Origin: an uncultured Gammaproteobacteria bacterium
GTDB lineage: Bacteria; Pseudomonadota; Gammaproteobacteria; Arenicellales; JAANXG01
Direction: 5' to 3'
Assembly: GCA_947258785.1 (NCBI GenBank)
Contig: CAMYJT010000002.1
Coordinates: forward strand, 1 to 64,000
Length of the DNA stretch: 64,000 nucleotides
Shown here: positions 19,170 through 29,084 of the stretch, piece by piece
Position numbering within the stretch: the stretch's first letter is position 1
Layout: each line of letters opens with the position of its first letter
Program-made: the position numbers and the translations under genes
The notes under the pieces: generated by a model
What the model saw: the letters and a program-made list of their open reading frames with translations, nothing else
Databases searched by the model: none
What the model was told of the DNA's origin: nothing

Positions 19170-20042
19170 CTACGGCTCGGACGGTTTTGGATGGAAATAC
19201 TTAAAGAAATCAGAATCCGGCTCGAGTACCAACATGTCGCTTTCGTTGCGAAACGTTTCTTTGTAGGCGTTGAGCCGCCGATAGAGCCCGTAGAAATCCT
19301 GGTCACGGCCGAATGATTCGGCATAAATAGCGGTGGCCGAAGCGTCTCCCTCACCCCGAATTTCCTCCGCCTCCTTGAATGCGTTCGCCAGCGTAATCTC
19401 CCGTTGCCGTTCGGCATCGGCGCGGATTTTCTCAGCTTCCTCAGCGCCCTGAGCGCGCAGCTCCTTGGCAACCCGTGAGCGCTCGGCCTCCATTCTCTTG
19501 TAGACGCGCTCGCTGATCTCGGGATCCCAGTCGACGCGCTTCAGGCGCACGTCCACCACCTCCACACCGATCTCGCGGGCTTGCGTGTCGGTAGCCTTGC
19601 GGACCTCTTCCATAATTGTGGCGCGATCGCCGGAGATCACCTCTTGTACGCGCCGCTTACCGAACTCCTCACGCAGGCTGTCGTTGACACGCTGTGCGAG
19701 TCGCGCCCGGGCGCTGGAAATCAGGCCGCTCACCGTGACGTAGTATTTGGCGACGTCACGGATACGCCACTTGACGAACGAGTCGACCACAAGGTTTTTC
19801 TTTTCGATGGTGAGATAGCGTTCAGGCGCCGCATCCATGGTTTGGATGCGGGCGTCGTACTTTTGGACATTCTCGATAAACGGGATTTTGAATTGAATAC
19901 CCGGCTCGTCGGTCGACTCCACAATTTCGCCGAAGCGGAACACGATCGCCTTTTCCCGCTGGTCCACCGTATACACGGTGGATCCCGCCGCGGCAATGAT
20001 CAACACCACAACGACCAATCCGGCCAACAATTTGACGTTCAT
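19170..20042 (-). CDS. hflC: HflC, SPFH-domain modulator of FtsH protease
   Basis: This 290-residue inner-membrane protein has an N-terminal signal anchor (LLAGLVVVVLIIAAAGSTVY), an SPFH/band-7 domain (VDQREKAIVFRFGEIVE through EVVDVRLKRVDW) and a long coiled-coil with ERSRVAKELRAQGAEEAEKI. HflC assembles with HflK into a cage around FtsH and limits its proteolysis. The hflK stop and hflC start overlap by one base (TAATG), consistent with stoichiometric coupled translation. Confidence 0.95.
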   Translation of the reverse strand: MNVKLLAGLVVVVLIIAAAGSTVYTVDQREKAIVFRFGEIVESTDEPGIQFKIPFIENVQKYDARIQTMDAAPERYLTIEKKNLVVDSFVKWRIRDVAKYYVTVSGLISSARARLAQRVNDSLREEFGKRRVQEVISGDRATIMEEVRKATDTQAREIGVEVVDVRLKRVDWDPEISERVYKRMEAERSRVAKELRAQGAEEAEKIRADAERQREITLANAFKEAEEIRGEGDASATAIYAESFGRDQDFYGLYRRLNAYKETFRNESDMLVLEPDSDFFKYFHPKPSEP

Positions 20043-21250
20043 TATGGCATCCTCCTCTGCCGGACGCCGATACGGCTGCGCGAATCCCGGCTGCGGTCTG
20101 CGGTGCCATCGGCCTTCAGACCCTCGTCGCCGCTGTCAGACCCCTCCGCAGACGATGCATCGGCGCGGCGCTGGCGTATCAGTTGATCCAGCGGCAGGTA
20201 GATGACGTTGTTCCCCCCCTTCTGGTCAATCATCAATTTGCTCGAATTGCTGAGCACCTCCTCCATGGTCTCCAGATACAAGCGCTCCCGCGTAATCGCG
20301 GGAGCCTTCTGGTATTCGGAAAGAACCTGGGCGAACCGCGACGCTTCACCTTGCGCACGAGCAATGACACTGGCTTTGTAAGCATTTGCCTCCTGCACGG
20401 CACGCGCCGCACGGCCACGCGCCCGGGGAATTATGTCGTTGGCGTAAGCCTCTGCTTCGTTGGTCAACCGCACCTGGTCCTCACGCGCCTTGACCGCGTC
20501 GTCAAAAGCCGGTTTCACCTCTTTGGGCGGCTGTGCGTCTTGCATCTCCACCGCGATCACGTTGACGCCGGTCTGATACCGGTCCAGGACGGTCTGCAGC
20601 AGTTTACGTGTTTCTTGGACGACCTGTGGCCGGCCTTCGGTCAGCACAAAGTCCAAAGGGCTGGACCCAACGACCTCACGGACGGCGCTCTCGGTCGCGC
20701 CGCGTACGACCTCCTGCGGATCATCGGCGACGAAAAATATCAGGTCTCGTGGATCCTTAATGTCGTACTGCACCGCCAGCTGCAAATCGATGATGTTTTC
20801 GTCTGCGGTCAGCATCAGCGCCTCCCGCGGGACCGTGGAACTCTGGCGGTTACGACCGGAAGTTCGGTAACCAACTTCTACGGTGTTGACCTTCTGCACA
20901 TGCACCGATATTACTTGTTCGATAGGCCACCAATGCCAATTCAATCCGGCGCCCGTGGTCTGGGAATATTTACCAAACCTGAGCTCGATGCCGGCGAAAC
21001 CCTGCTCGATCTGATACAAACTCTGAAAGGCCCACAACGCGAGCAGCGCAATGAGTATGACCGGAAGCGCAGCCTTGGCCGGAAACTGCCCGTTGGAGCC
21101 ACGCGAACCACCGCCACCACGGCCACCGAGAAGCCCGCCCAATCGGCTCTGAACATTCTTTACGATCTCATCGAGATCCGGTGGCGACGAGCGGCCCCCC
21201 TTGCTTCCCCAGGGGTCTTTGCCGTTCGAGCCCGGTTGATTCCAAGGCAT
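20042..21250 (-). CDS. hflK: HflK, SPFH-domain modulator of FtsH protease
   Basis: The 402-residue partner of HflC. The N terminus MPWNQPGSNGKDPWGSKGG is glycine- and proline-rich and cytoplasmic, followed by one membrane helix (LPVILIALLALWAFQSLYQI) and the SPFH domain (EQGFAGIELRFGKYSQT, then PREALMLTADENIIDLQLAV). A coiled coil with RGRAARAVQEANAYKASV follows. Its C terminus carries a serine/aspartate-rich tail. Order hflX-hflK-hflC is conserved. Confidence 0.95.
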   Translation of the reverse strand: MPWNQPGSNGKDPWGSKGGRSSPPDLDEIVKNVQSRLGGLLGGRGGGGSRGSNGQFPAKAALPVILIALLALWAFQSLYQIEQGFAGIELRFGKYSQTTGAGLNWHWWPIEQVISVHVQKVNTVEVGYRTSGRNRQSSTVPREALMLTADENIIDLQLAVQYDIKDPRDLIFFVADDPQEVVRGATESAVREVVGSSPLDFVLTEGRPQVVQETRKLLQTVLDRYQTGVNVIAVEMQDAQPPKEVKPAFDDAVKAREDQVRLTNEAEAYANDIIPRARGRAARAVQEANAYKASVIARAQGEASRFAQVLSEYQKAPAITRERLYLETMEEVLSNSSKLMIDQKGGNNVIYLPLDQLIRQRRADASSAEGSDSGDEGLKADGTADRSRDSRSRIGVRQRRMP

Positions 21251-21357
21251 CAGGTAGCTACTCCTAAATCAATGTTGATTGGATTAATGGGTGGCACAGC
21301 AATCAAGGATTCTATCATGGGAAAGCGAGTGCAACGGAAGGGATTATTACCGTTTTG

Positions 21358-22665
21358 TCAGGCCCCGACTACCTGGTCGAGACGGTACGGACCATCCAGG
21401 AGATAGTCGTCGTCAAACTCACTGAGTTGCTGCAGCCACTTGAAGGTCGACTCCGACATCTGCACTTCCAGTAAGCAATCTCCGTTACGGTCGATGCGTT
21501 CGCTGACCACCGTAGCCCTGCGGAACAGCGATGCCCTCAGGCGACCCCGTTCGGAAGGCAGCCGCAAGCTATAACTGCGATGGTGACGGCGTAATTGTCT
21601 GCTGACCGCGTCGATTAAAAGTTCCGTGCCCGCCCCCGATTGCGCCGACACCCAGACCTTACCGGGCACTCCATCGGCGTCACATTGCCAGCGCGGTTCT
21701 TTGTCGATTAGATCTATTTTGTTGTATACCGTTACGGTGGGTATCGCATTGGCGCCTATTTCCGCCAAAACGCACTCCACGTGATGCATCCGCTCCCGGC
21801 AGTCGGGATCTGCAATATCGACGACATGCAGCAGCAAATCGGCGTTGGCGACCTCTTCCAAGGTCGAATGGAACGCCTGCACCAGCGTGTGCGGCAGCTC
21901 ACGAATGAACCCGACCGTGTCCGACAAGATCACCGCGTCTTGACCCGGCAACGCCAATTTCCGCATGGTCGGGTCCAGGGTCGCGAACAAGCGGTCTTCG
22001 GCCAGCACCCTGGCACCGGTTAACCGGTTGAACAGCGACGATTTGCCGGCGTTGGTGTAACCGATCAGAGACACCGTTGACACGGGCACCTTGCGGCGCG
22101 ATTTCCGCCGCACACCGCGTTGGGATGAGACCCGGGCTAAGCGCTTGTTCAGGTGTTTAATACGCTGACCGATGAGACGGCGGTCGGTCTCCAGCTGCGT
22201 TTCTCCAGGCCCCCGCAGGCCGATGCCGCCCTTTTGCCGCTCCAAGTGGGTCCAGCCCCGGACCAAGCGGGTCGACAGGTGGCGTAACTGCGCCAGCTCA
22301 ACCTGTAATTTGCCCTCGTGACTCGCCGCGCGTTGCGCGAAGATGTCCAGAATCAGCCCGGTCCGGTCCAGGACGCGACAGCCGATAGAGCGTTCCAGAT
22401 TGCGCTCCTGAATCGGCGAGATATCGTGATCGATCAACACGAGTTCGGCACCGTGGTGCGACACCGCCTGGCGCAGTTGCTCCACTTTACCCCTGCCCAG
22501 ATAGGTCGCCGGATCGGGTGATGAGCGGAATCCGGTAATGGTCTCGCACACCAGTGCGCCGGCCGAGTTTGCCAGCAACTGCAGTTCTTGAACCGCCTCA
22601 GGGTTTTCGGCGCGCTTACTGCGCTGATGTATCAGAATGGCCCTTTCTTTACCGGTGTCATCCAC
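21358..22665 (-). CDS. hflX: GTPase HflX
   Basis: This 435-residue ribosome-associated GTPase splits stalled or heat-damaged 50S/70S ribosomes. The N-terminal domain shows YLGRGKVEQLRQ, DHDISPIQERNLE and the linker RGPGETQLETDRR. The G domain has G1 GYTNAGKSS, G3 DTVGFIRELPHTLVQAF and G4 NKID. It starts 71 bases downstream of hfq, the classical hfq-hflX arrangement. Confidence 0.96.
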   Translation of the reverse strand: MDDTGKERAILIHQRSKRAENPEAVQELQLLANSAGALVCETITGFRSSPDPATYLGRGKVEQLRQAVSHHGAELVLIDHDISPIQERNLERSIGCRVLDRTGLILDIFAQRAASHEGKLQVELAQLRHLSTRLVRGWTHLERQKGGIGLRGPGETQLETDRRLIGQRIKHLNKRLARVSSQRGVRRKSRRKVPVSTVSLIGYTNAGKSSLFNRLTGARVLAEDRLFATLDPTMRKLALPGQDAVILSDTVGFIRELPHTLVQAFHSTLEEVANADLLLHVVDIADPDCRERMHHVECVLAEIGANAIPTVTVYNKIDLIDKEPRWQCDADGVPGKVWVSAQSGAGTELLIDAVSRQLRRHHRSYSLRLPSERGRLRASLFRRATVVSERIDRNGDCLLEVQMSESTFKWLQQLSEFDDDYLLDGPYRLDQVVGA

Positions 22666-22736
22666 GGGACAATCTATTTGATACTACTGCCTGCATAGCT
22701 TGTACTGTAAACAGCCCGCACAGACGTTGTTAAGGG

Positions 22737-22988
22737 CTAAGCGTCGGAAGAGTCGTCCGGGTATTCCGTTGGCAACTTCACCGGACGGCTGGGCACGACC
22801 GTCGAAATCGCATGTTTATAAATCATCTGACTGACTGTATTTTTGAGCAGTACCACGAATTGATCGAAAGACTCGACCTGGCCTTGTAATTTTATGCCGT
22901 TCACCAGATATATGGAGACCGGAACCCGTTCTTTACGCAGGACGTTCAGGAACGGATCCTGAAGCGCCGCCCCTTTTTGTTGTGCCAT
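22737..22988 (-). CDS. hfq: RNA chaperone Hfq
   Basis: This 83-residue hexameric RNA chaperone pairs small RNAs with mRNAs. The sequence [20 protein letters not shown] is followed by Sm1 ([20 protein letters not shown]) and Sm2 ([12 protein letters not shown]) motifs, including the YKHA proximal-face signature. The C-terminal tail is short and acidic, unlike the longer enterobacterial tail. The frame is open further upstream, but only this ATG gives a normal Hfq start. Confidence 0.97.
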   Translation of the reverse strand: MAQQKGAALQDPFLNVLRKERVPVSIYLVNGIKLQGQVESFDQFVVLLKNTVSQMIYKHAISTVVPSRPVKLPTEYPDDSSDA

Positions 22989-23047
22989 AATCATTCTCCT
23001 GTTTTCGTGTACAGCTTGTTTATAAATGGGGCGCTGTCCCGCAAACT

Positions 23048-24016
23048 TCAATATGCATCCCGCCCGGCGACGCAGCCAGCGAGCGCGCCGTCTAGATAAT
23101 TGCTGACTGCCTTCACGTGCCCCCTCAAGTGACGCCGTTCGCCGCCACCGACCCAAACCACACCGCCCTGATTGCGCAGCCAGGTCAATTGGCGCTTTGC
23201 AAGCTGCCGGGTACTGGCAACCGCACGTTCAAACAATTCATTATAACCGACTTTGTTGTCAAGGTATTCGACCGTCTGGCGGTATCCGATCATCCGAAAC
23301 GCCGGTAAATCCGGCGTATTTTCCCGGCTTTTCAGGAGCCTTTGCACTTCGTCCACCAGACCGGCCGCGAGCATTTTACGAAAGCGTTTCTCAATACGCT
23401 GATGCAGAGTACTCCGCTCGGTAACGGTAACGGCGAGTTTGTGGATGCGATAGGGGCACGGGCCGCATGCCACCGGCGCCGCATCGATGCCGCTGGCATT
23501 GAGTGCGCTGAGCTCCAGGGCCCGCTGAATGCGTTGACCGTCGTTTGGATCAATCCGCCGTGCGCGGCACGGGTCGATCACCGCCAACCGCCGATGCAGG
23601 GCCGGCCAGCCGATCTGGTCCGCGCGCCGCGTCAGGCGGTCACGAACTGTGGGATCAGCGGCCGGGAGCGCATCGATACCCCGCTCCAAGGTTCGAAAGT
23701 AGAACATGGTGCCGCCGACCAACAACGGAATCTTACCGGCTTCGGTGATCTCGCCCATCGCACGGCATGCGTCGCGGTAAAAATCCGCGGCGGAATAGGT
23801 CTGGTGGGGCTCTCTTATGTCAATGAGACGATGCGGCACCACACGGCGGCAGGTTCCGGACGGCTTGCCGGTACCGATATCCATGCCCCGATAGACCTGC
23901 GAGGCATCCACGTTAATGAGCTCGAAGGGATACAACTGGCACAGAATGATTGCCAGGTCCGTCTTGCCCGACGCGGTTGGCCCCATCAGAAATATCGCCG
24001 GCGGTGGAGATTGCAT
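23048..24016 (-). CDS. miaA: tRNA dimethylallyltransferase
   Basis: This 322-residue enzyme transfers dimethylallyl to N6 of A37 in tRNAs that read UNN codons. The P-loop [11 protein letters not shown] starts at residue 12, followed by [19 protein letters not shown] and the [13 protein letters not shown] insertion domain. The C-terminal [13 protein letters not shown] is diagnostic. It lies 12 bases after the mutL stop and precedes hfq. Confidence 0.96.
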   Translation of the reverse strand: MQSPPPAIFLMGPTASGKTDLAIILCQLYPFELINVDASQVYRGMDIGTGKPSGTCRRVVPHRLIDIREPHQTYSAADFYRDACRAMGEITEAGKIPLLVGGTMFYFRTLERGIDALPAADPTVRDRLTRRADQIGWPALHRRLAVIDPCRARRIDPNDGQRIQRALELSALNASGIDAAPVACGPCPYRIHKLAVTVTERSTLHQRIEKRFRKMLAAGLVDEVQRLLKSRENTPDLPAFRMIGYRQTVEYLDNKVGYNELFERAVASTRQLAKRQLTWLRNQGGVVWVGGGERRHLRGHVKAVSNYLDGALAGCVAGRDAY

Positions 24017-24028
24017 CAGCGACGTGGT

Positions 24029-25801
24029 CTAGCGACCGCGCAGGAACCACTTGTCGAGATCAGCCATCGATAACTGCACCCAGGTCGGGCGCCCATGACT
24101 GCACTGATTACTCCGCTCCGTGGCCTCCATGTCCCGCAGCAGCGCGTTCATTTCGTCGATTGACAACCGCCGGTTGGCACGCACCGAACGGTGACAGGCC
24201 ATCGACGTCAACAACTGATCCACGCTGTCCAAGGCCCGCCGGCTGCTCCCATGCACCGTCAGGTCCGACAATATGTCACGCAACAGGGCGGCGACATCGA
24301 TATCGCCCAGTGCTGCGGGCACCTCACGAATGGCCAGGGAATCGGCCGACAGTTGATCGACGTCGAACCCCAGTTCTCCGAACACCGACCGGTGTTGCTC
24401 CCAGACCGCGGTCTCCTGACGGGTCACCTTCATTGTCACCGGGATCAGCAAAGGCTGACTCGCGATGCCGCCGCCGTGCCATTGGGACTTCAGCCGTTCG
24501 TAGGTAATCCGTTCGTGCGCCGCATGCGCGTCGACGAGGACCAGCCCGGACTGGTTCTGAGCCAGCACGTAGACACCATGTACGTGGGCAACGGCGTAGC
24601 CGAGCGGCGGTGTCTGCGCAGGCGCGACATCACTGCCGGGGCGCCGCGCGCTGCCGGCACCGGCCGTCGGCCACCCGCCCCAGCCGCCACCGCCCGCGAC
24701 CGGCTCCGCGGTTCGCACGGGCATGGACAACTGTTCGGCATCGGTCCGGTCTGTGGACGGCGATTGGGGCGGCTGCAGGGTTGCGTGGTGATCGGCGGGG
24801 CAGGTGTCGGCTACGACTTGGTGCAATGTTCGATAAACGAAGTCATGGACCAACCGGGATTCGCGGAACCGCACCTCGTGTTTTGACGGATGGACATTCA
24901 CATCGACCAGGGCGGGATCCAGCTCCAGATACAGCACGTACGCCGGATGACGAGCTTGGTACATCACATCCTGGTAGGCCTGGCGCACCGCATGATTGAT
25001 CGTCTTGTCTTTGATCATTCGGCCATTGATGAAGAAGAACTGGAGATCTCTCTGACTGCGGGAAAAGGTCGGCAATCCGGTCCACCCCCACAGGGTCAGC
25101 CCCCCTCCACGCCGCTCGAACTTCAGACTCTGATCGAGAAGGGCCGAGCCGCAGACCGCGCGCAGCCGCTTGTCGTACTCAGCATCACTGCGGGCCGCCG
25201 CGTACACGCGTTCGGCACGGTCGTCGCTCCGAAACCTGATGTTGACGTCGAATCGGCTTAGAGCGAGACGCTTGACGATGTCCTCCACATGCTGCATCTC
25301 GGTGCGGCGCGTGCGTAAAAACTTGCGTCGAGCCGGGGTGTTGAAAAACAAATCGCGGACTTCGACCGTGGTTCCCGGCGCCTGCGCCGCCGGTAACGGC
25401 CCCTCGATCTCAGCACCGCCGTTGCAGGCCACTTCCCAAGCTGCATCTTGGCCGGCTGTCCGGGACCGCAAGCACAATCGGGATACCGAGGCAATGCTCG
25501 GCAGAGCTTCCCCCCGGAACCCCAGTGAGGCAACGCACTGAAGATCGCTTAATTCGGTCACTTTGCTGGTGGCGTGCTGAGACAGAGCCAGACGTAAATC
25601 GTCTTTGTGGATGCCGACGCCATTGTCACTAACGTCGATGTGCTTCAATCCACCATCCCGCACACCGACGCTCACCGCATCCGCGCCGGCGTCCAGGCTG
25701 TTTTCCAGCAGTTCCTTGATCACCGAGGCCGGGCGCTCAATGATCTCTCCGGCCGCGATTTGATTGACGATATGCGGGGCGAGCGGACGGATTCTGGACA
25801 T
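24029..25801 (-). CDS. mutL: DNA mismatch repair protein MutL
   Basis: The 590-residue GHKL ATPase links MutS recognition to strand incision. N-terminal motifs are VNQIAAGEIIERPASV, DNGVGIHKDD and GFRGEALPSIASV. A low-complexity linker (about residues 345-400) precedes the C-terminal dimerisation domain, which keeps ACHRSVRAN and a CSHGRPT motif. The metal-binding DQHA motif of endonuclease MutLs is present as DAHAAHERITYE. The ATG used lies 16 bases after the amidase stop; an in-frame TTG five codons upstream has a better GAAGGA ribosome-binding site, so that start is possible. Confidence 0.95.
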   Translation of the reverse strand: MSRIRPLAPHIVNQIAAGEIIERPASVIKELLENSLDAGADAVSVGVRDGGLKHIDVSDNGVGIHKDDLRLALSQHATSKVTELSDLQCVASLGFRGEALPSIASVSRLCLRSRTAGQDAAWEVACNGGAEIEGPLPAAQAPGTTVEVRDLFFNTPARRKFLRTRRTEMQHVEDIVKRLALSRFDVNIRFRSDDRAERVYAAARSDAEYDKRLRAVCGSALLDQSLKFERRGGGLTLWGWTGLPTFSRSQRDLQFFFINGRMIKDKTINHAVRQAYQDVMYQARHPAYVLYLELDPALVDVNVHPSKHEVRFRESRLVHDFVYRTLHQVVADTCPADHHATLQPPQSPSTDRTDAEQLSMPVRTAEPVAGGGGWGGWPTAGAGSARRPGSDVAPAQTPPLGYAVAHVHGVYVLAQNQSGLVLVDAHAAHERITYERLKSQWHGGGIASQPLLIPVTMKVTRQETAVWEQHRSVFGELGFDVDQLSADSLAIREVPAALGDIDVAALLRDILSDLTVHGSSRRALDSVDQLLTSMACHRSVRANRRLSIDEMNALLRDMEATERSNQCSHGRPTWVQLSMADLDKWFLRGR

Positions 25802-25817
25802 TGGTTCGATCAGCAAA

Positions 25818-27128
25818 CTATCCTTCTTCGTCTACCGGAATCCTCAGTTTCTGACCCTGGCGTATCACGTCCCCATTCAAGTTGTTGACGCGCTTGAGAC
25901 GGTTTACCGAGGTTCCGTACTTTGCGGCGATCGCCGACAACGAGTCGCCGTCTTTCACGACGTATTCATTATCGCCGGCGCCGCGCGCGACCCTGGATGG
26001 AAATCGGCGAAAATACCGTTTCACTCCCTGGTATATTGCGTTGGCAACGCGGCGCCGGTGTTTGCGGCTGCGCAGCAGCCGCTCTTCACTGGGATTGGAG
26101 ATGAACGCAGTTTCGACCAATACCGATGGGATGTCGGGGGACTTCAGTACTACGAACCCCGCCTGCTCCACGCGCTTTCGATGCAGGCGTCCGATTTTAC
26201 CCAGCTCGTCGAGCACGTCTTGGGCCAGAATCAGGCTGTCGCTCACCGTCTTGGTCATCGACAGATCCCACAGCACCTTTGCCAACAGGTCGTCCTTGTC
26301 CCGCAGGCTCACACCGCCGATGAGATCGGCGGTGTTCTCCTTGTCCGCCAGCCAACGAGCGGCCTCGCTGGAGGCACCACGCTGAGACAAGGCATAAACC
26401 GACGATCCTTGCACCGACCGCTTGGGAAAGGCATCGGCATGGATAGATATGAACACGTCTGCTTGGTGGCGCCGGGCGAGGGCGATCCGGTGACGCAGAC
26501 TCACGTAGTAATCGCTCTTGCGTATCATCACCGCTCGCATCGCAGGATCCCGGTCTACGAGCCGCTGTAATTCCGTGGCTACCGACAAGGTAATACGCTT
26601 TTCCTGAGTTCCCCGGCGTCCGACGGCTCCGGCATCCTCACCACCGTGTCCCGCATCGATGGCGACGACAATGATCGATGACCGTTTCGGGGGGGGTGGT
26701 GTGCGGTCAACCGGACCGACCTCCCCCTCGGCGTCCGGCGCATACAGGTCGGTCACCAGACGGTGGCCGTAGATGCGGTTCGGGGTCAGCACAAACGTCC
26801 GCGGCCGAACCGGTTGCTTGAGGTCGAGAACGATCCGCAGCACGCCCTGTTTCGGCACTCCACTGCGTATTTGGCGCAAATACGGGCCGCTGTCGTCCAT
26901 CGACGGCAATTTGCCGCGCAGCGTGGCCCCGTCCAGGTCCAGGACCAAGCGGTCGGGATTGGACAATTCGAACAGTTGGTGTGACACCGGTCCACTCAAG
27001 TCGAAGACCAAGCGTGTGTGATCCGGCGCCCGCCATATCCTCAGGTTCTGCACGGTCACCGCTGCCGCGTCGGAGACCCCCGCCCCGAGCAGCAGCGACA
27101 CGCACATCATCCTGCGGCAGAAGCTCAT
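25818..27128 (-). CDS. amiB: N-acetylmuramoyl-L-alanine amidase with AMIN and LysM domains
   Basis: This 436-residue periplasmic zinc amidase cleaves septal peptidoglycan between MurNAc and L-Ala. The order is a signal peptide (MSFCRRMMCVSLLLGAGVSDAAA), an AMIN domain (VQNLRIWRAPDHTRLVFDLS), an Amidase_3 domain (IDAGHGGEDAGAVG, then ISIHADAFPKRSVQGSSVY and LVETAFISNPSEE) and a C-terminal LysM (VVKDGDSLSAIAAKYGTSVN). The chosen ATG overlaps the tsaE stop as ATGA and has GAGG upstream. E. coli amidases lack LysM; pseudomonad AmiB has it. Such amidases usually need LytM-domain activators; a degenerate LytM protein is encoded at 42088-42942. Confidence 0.95.
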   Translation of the reverse strand: MSFCRRMMCVSLLLGAGVSDAAAVTVQNLRIWRAPDHTRLVFDLSGPVSHQLFELSNPDRLVLDLDGATLRGKLPSMDDSGPYLRQIRSGVPKQGVLRIVLDLKQPVRPRTFVLTPNRIYGHRLVTDLYAPDAEGEVGPVDRTPPPPKRSSIIVVAIDAGHGGEDAGAVGRRGTQEKRITLSVATELQRLVDRDPAMRAVMIRKSDYYVSLRHRIALARRHQADVFISIHADAFPKRSVQGSSVYALSQRGASSEAARWLADKENTADLIGGVSLRDKDDLLAKVLWDLSMTKTVSDSLILAQDVLDELGKIGRLHRKRVEQAGFVVLKSPDIPSVLVETAFISNPSEERLLRSRKHRRRVANAIYQGVKRYFRRFPSRVARGAGDNEYVVKDGDSLSAIAAKYGTSVNRLKRVNNLNGDVIRQGQKLRIPVDEEG

Positions 27129-27580
27129 GGCCCCTCGCATAGGGCTCGTCCCAACCGGCTGAAACACCTGAAGGTCACGACACGGCGTTGCTTATCGTAG
27201 TCGATTTGCGCCTGGGCATCCGGTGAAGGCAGTACCCCCCGGCCCCGCTCCGGCCATTCAACGACGCACACCCCACCTCCGTCAAGATAGTCCCGGATTC
27301 CAATAGCCTCCAATTCCCCGGCATCGCGCAGCCGGAACAGATCCAGATGATAGAACACCAGCGTCGCCAATTCATAGGGTTCCAACAGCGTATAGGTCGG
27401 GCTTTTAACGCTCCCCCGATGCCCCAATCCCCGCAACAGGCCGCGCACCAGGGTCGTCTTTCCCGCACCCAGCTCTCCGTAGAGAAACAACAATTGACCC
27501 GGCGCCAGGTGCTTGGCCTTAGCAATGCCCAATTGCACCATCTCTGCTTCGCTGCCCACATCTATTCGCAATCCGCTCAC
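27125..27580 (-). CDS. tsaE: tRNA threonylcarbamoyladenosine biosynthesis ATPase TsaE
   Basis: This 151-residue P-loop protein is needed with TsaB and TsaD for t6A37 formation. Walker A is GELGAGKTTLVRG, followed by SPTYTLLEPY and the HLDLFRLRDAGELEAIGI segment with VVEWPERG. The GTG start overlaps the nnr stop (GTGA) and gives the usual family length; a longer frame inside nnr is unlikely to be used. Confidence 0.93.
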   Translation of the reverse strand: MSGLRIDVGSEAEMVQLGIAKAKHLAPGQLLFLYGELGAGKTTLVRGLLRGLGHRGSVKSPTYTLLEPYELATLVFYHLDLFRLRDAGELEAIGIRDYLDGGGVCVVEWPERGRGVLPSPDAQAQIDYDKQRRVVTFRCFSRLGRALCEGP

Positions 27581-29064
27581 GACGTGAGTTTGGTCAACAG
27601 CCTGCTCAAGTATGGATGGAGGTCGCTGGCCATCAGACCCATTTCGCCCACCGTACGCACGGCGTGATCCGCCGCCGCCGCGTGCAGCCAAACCCCCAGC
27701 CTGGCGGCACGCTGCAGCGGCAACCCCTGCGCTGCCAGCGACGCGATCACCCCGGTCAGCACGTCACCCATACCGCCTGTCGCCATTCCAGGATTCCCGC
27801 CGTCGCACAACCAGGGTACCGAGTCCGGCTCGCCGACCAGCGACCCAGAGCCTTTGAGCACAACCACCGCACCGAACCGTTCCGCGAGTCGTCGCAAAGC
27901 CTCCACGCGATCTGCTTGGACCGCCGCGGCGCTGGTGCCAAGCAATCGGCCGGCCTCGCCCGGGTGGGGGGTCAGTACCCACTCCCGGTGCTGGCTCGAC
28001 TCCTGTGCGAGCAGATTCAGCGCATCGGCATCAACCACCAAGGGCCTGCGTGAGTCGAGCGCTACCGACAGCATCGCTTGCCCCCACGCACCCTGACCCA
28101 GTCCGGGACCGATGGCGATCACGTCGCTGGCCTCCAGCAACGGCCTGATCAACGCCGGGTCGTCGGCTCCGGTCACCAGCAGTTCAGGACAAACAGCCGC
28201 CATTCCGGCGGTATGCCCGGGTCGGGTGATCACGCGAACTAATCCCCCACCGGTCCGGTAAGCCGCGTGGGCTGCCATCTGAGGCGCTCCGGGCATGCCG
28301 TATTCGCCGCCGACCACCGCCACCCGGCCTACGGCCCCTTTGTGCGCATCCTGGGATCTGCGCAGGGGGTCCAAGAGTTCGGGAGACGGAACAATGCGTC
28401 GGGCCAGCGGCGAGACACCCAGATAGACCGCGTCCGGCACTGCAAGGTCGTCGAAAATCAATTCCCCGCAGAACGCGCGGCCACGCCCAGTGAACAAACC
28501 GAGTTTCATGCCGATAAAGGTGATCGTGGCGTCCGCACGCACCGCCCGACCCATAACGCCGCCGGTGTCGGAATGCAGGCCGGACGGTATGTCGATCGCC
28601 AACACAGGCGCCGAGTGACGGTTCAACAGGTCTATGGCCTGCTGATAGTCTCCGGCCACCTCACGCTCCAAGCCCGTACCCAGCAAGGCATCGACCACAA
28701 CGTCGGCGCCATCGAAGGGGATGCCGGAAGACAACGGCTCCACTTCTCCGCCGGCCGACCGGTAGTCCTGGCAGGCTCTGGCGGCGGTCTTTGACTTGGG
28801 CGGCGCTACCTCGATGAGTCGAACCGACATACCGGCCGCCCTAGCCAGGCGGGCCACAACATACCCGTCACCCCCGTTGTTTCCCGATCCGCACAGGACA
28901 ACCATGTGCCGGGTGCGCGGCCACCGCTGCAGCAGAATCCGAAACGCGGTGGTTCCAGCTCGTGTCATCAACTCATAGCCGTCAATTCCGCGTTCCTCGA
29001 TGGCGATGCGATCCAGCTCACGGACCTGCGCCGCACCGAACAATGCCTGGGGTAGCTGACTCAT
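27577..29064 (-). CDS. nnr: Bifunctional NAD(P)H-hydrate repair enzyme
   Basis: This 495-residue fusion repairs hydrated NAD(P)H. The N-terminal YjeF_N epimerase domain (about 1-215) has VLCGSGNNGGDGYVVARLA and DALLGTGLEREVAGDY. The C-terminal ADP-dependent dehydratase domain (about 225-495) has DAHKGAVGRVAVVGG, LTPHPGEAGRLLG and NPGMATGGMGDVLTG. It is the first gene of the nnr-tsaE-amiB-mutL-miaA-hfq-hflX series, divergent from queG with only 20 bases between the starts, so both promoters must overlap coding sequence. Confidence 0.95.
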   Translation of the reverse strand: MSQLPQALFGAAQVRELDRIAIEERGIDGYELMTRAGTTAFRILLQRWPRTRHMVVLCGSGNNGGDGYVVARLARAAGMSVRLIEVAPPKSKTAARACQDYRSAGGEVEPLSSGIPFDGADVVVDALLGTGLEREVAGDYQQAIDLLNRHSAPVLAIDIPSGLHSDTGGVMGRAVRADATITFIGMKLGLFTGRGRAFCGELIFDDLAVPDAVYLGVSPLARRIVPSPELLDPLRRSQDAHKGAVGRVAVVGGEYGMPGAPQMAAHAAYRTGGGLVRVITRPGHTAGMAAVCPELLVTGADDPALIRPLLEASDVIAIGPGLGQGAWGQAMLSVALDSRRPLVVDADALNLLAQESSQHREWVLTPHPGEAGRLLGTSAAAVQADRVEALRRLAERFGAVVVLKGSGSLVGEPDSVPWLCDGGNPGMATGGMGDVLTGVIASLAAQGLPLQRAARLGVWLHAAAADHAVRTVGEMGLMASDLHPYLSRLLTKLTS

Positions 29065-29084
29065 ACTGGTTATGATAGGGCCTT

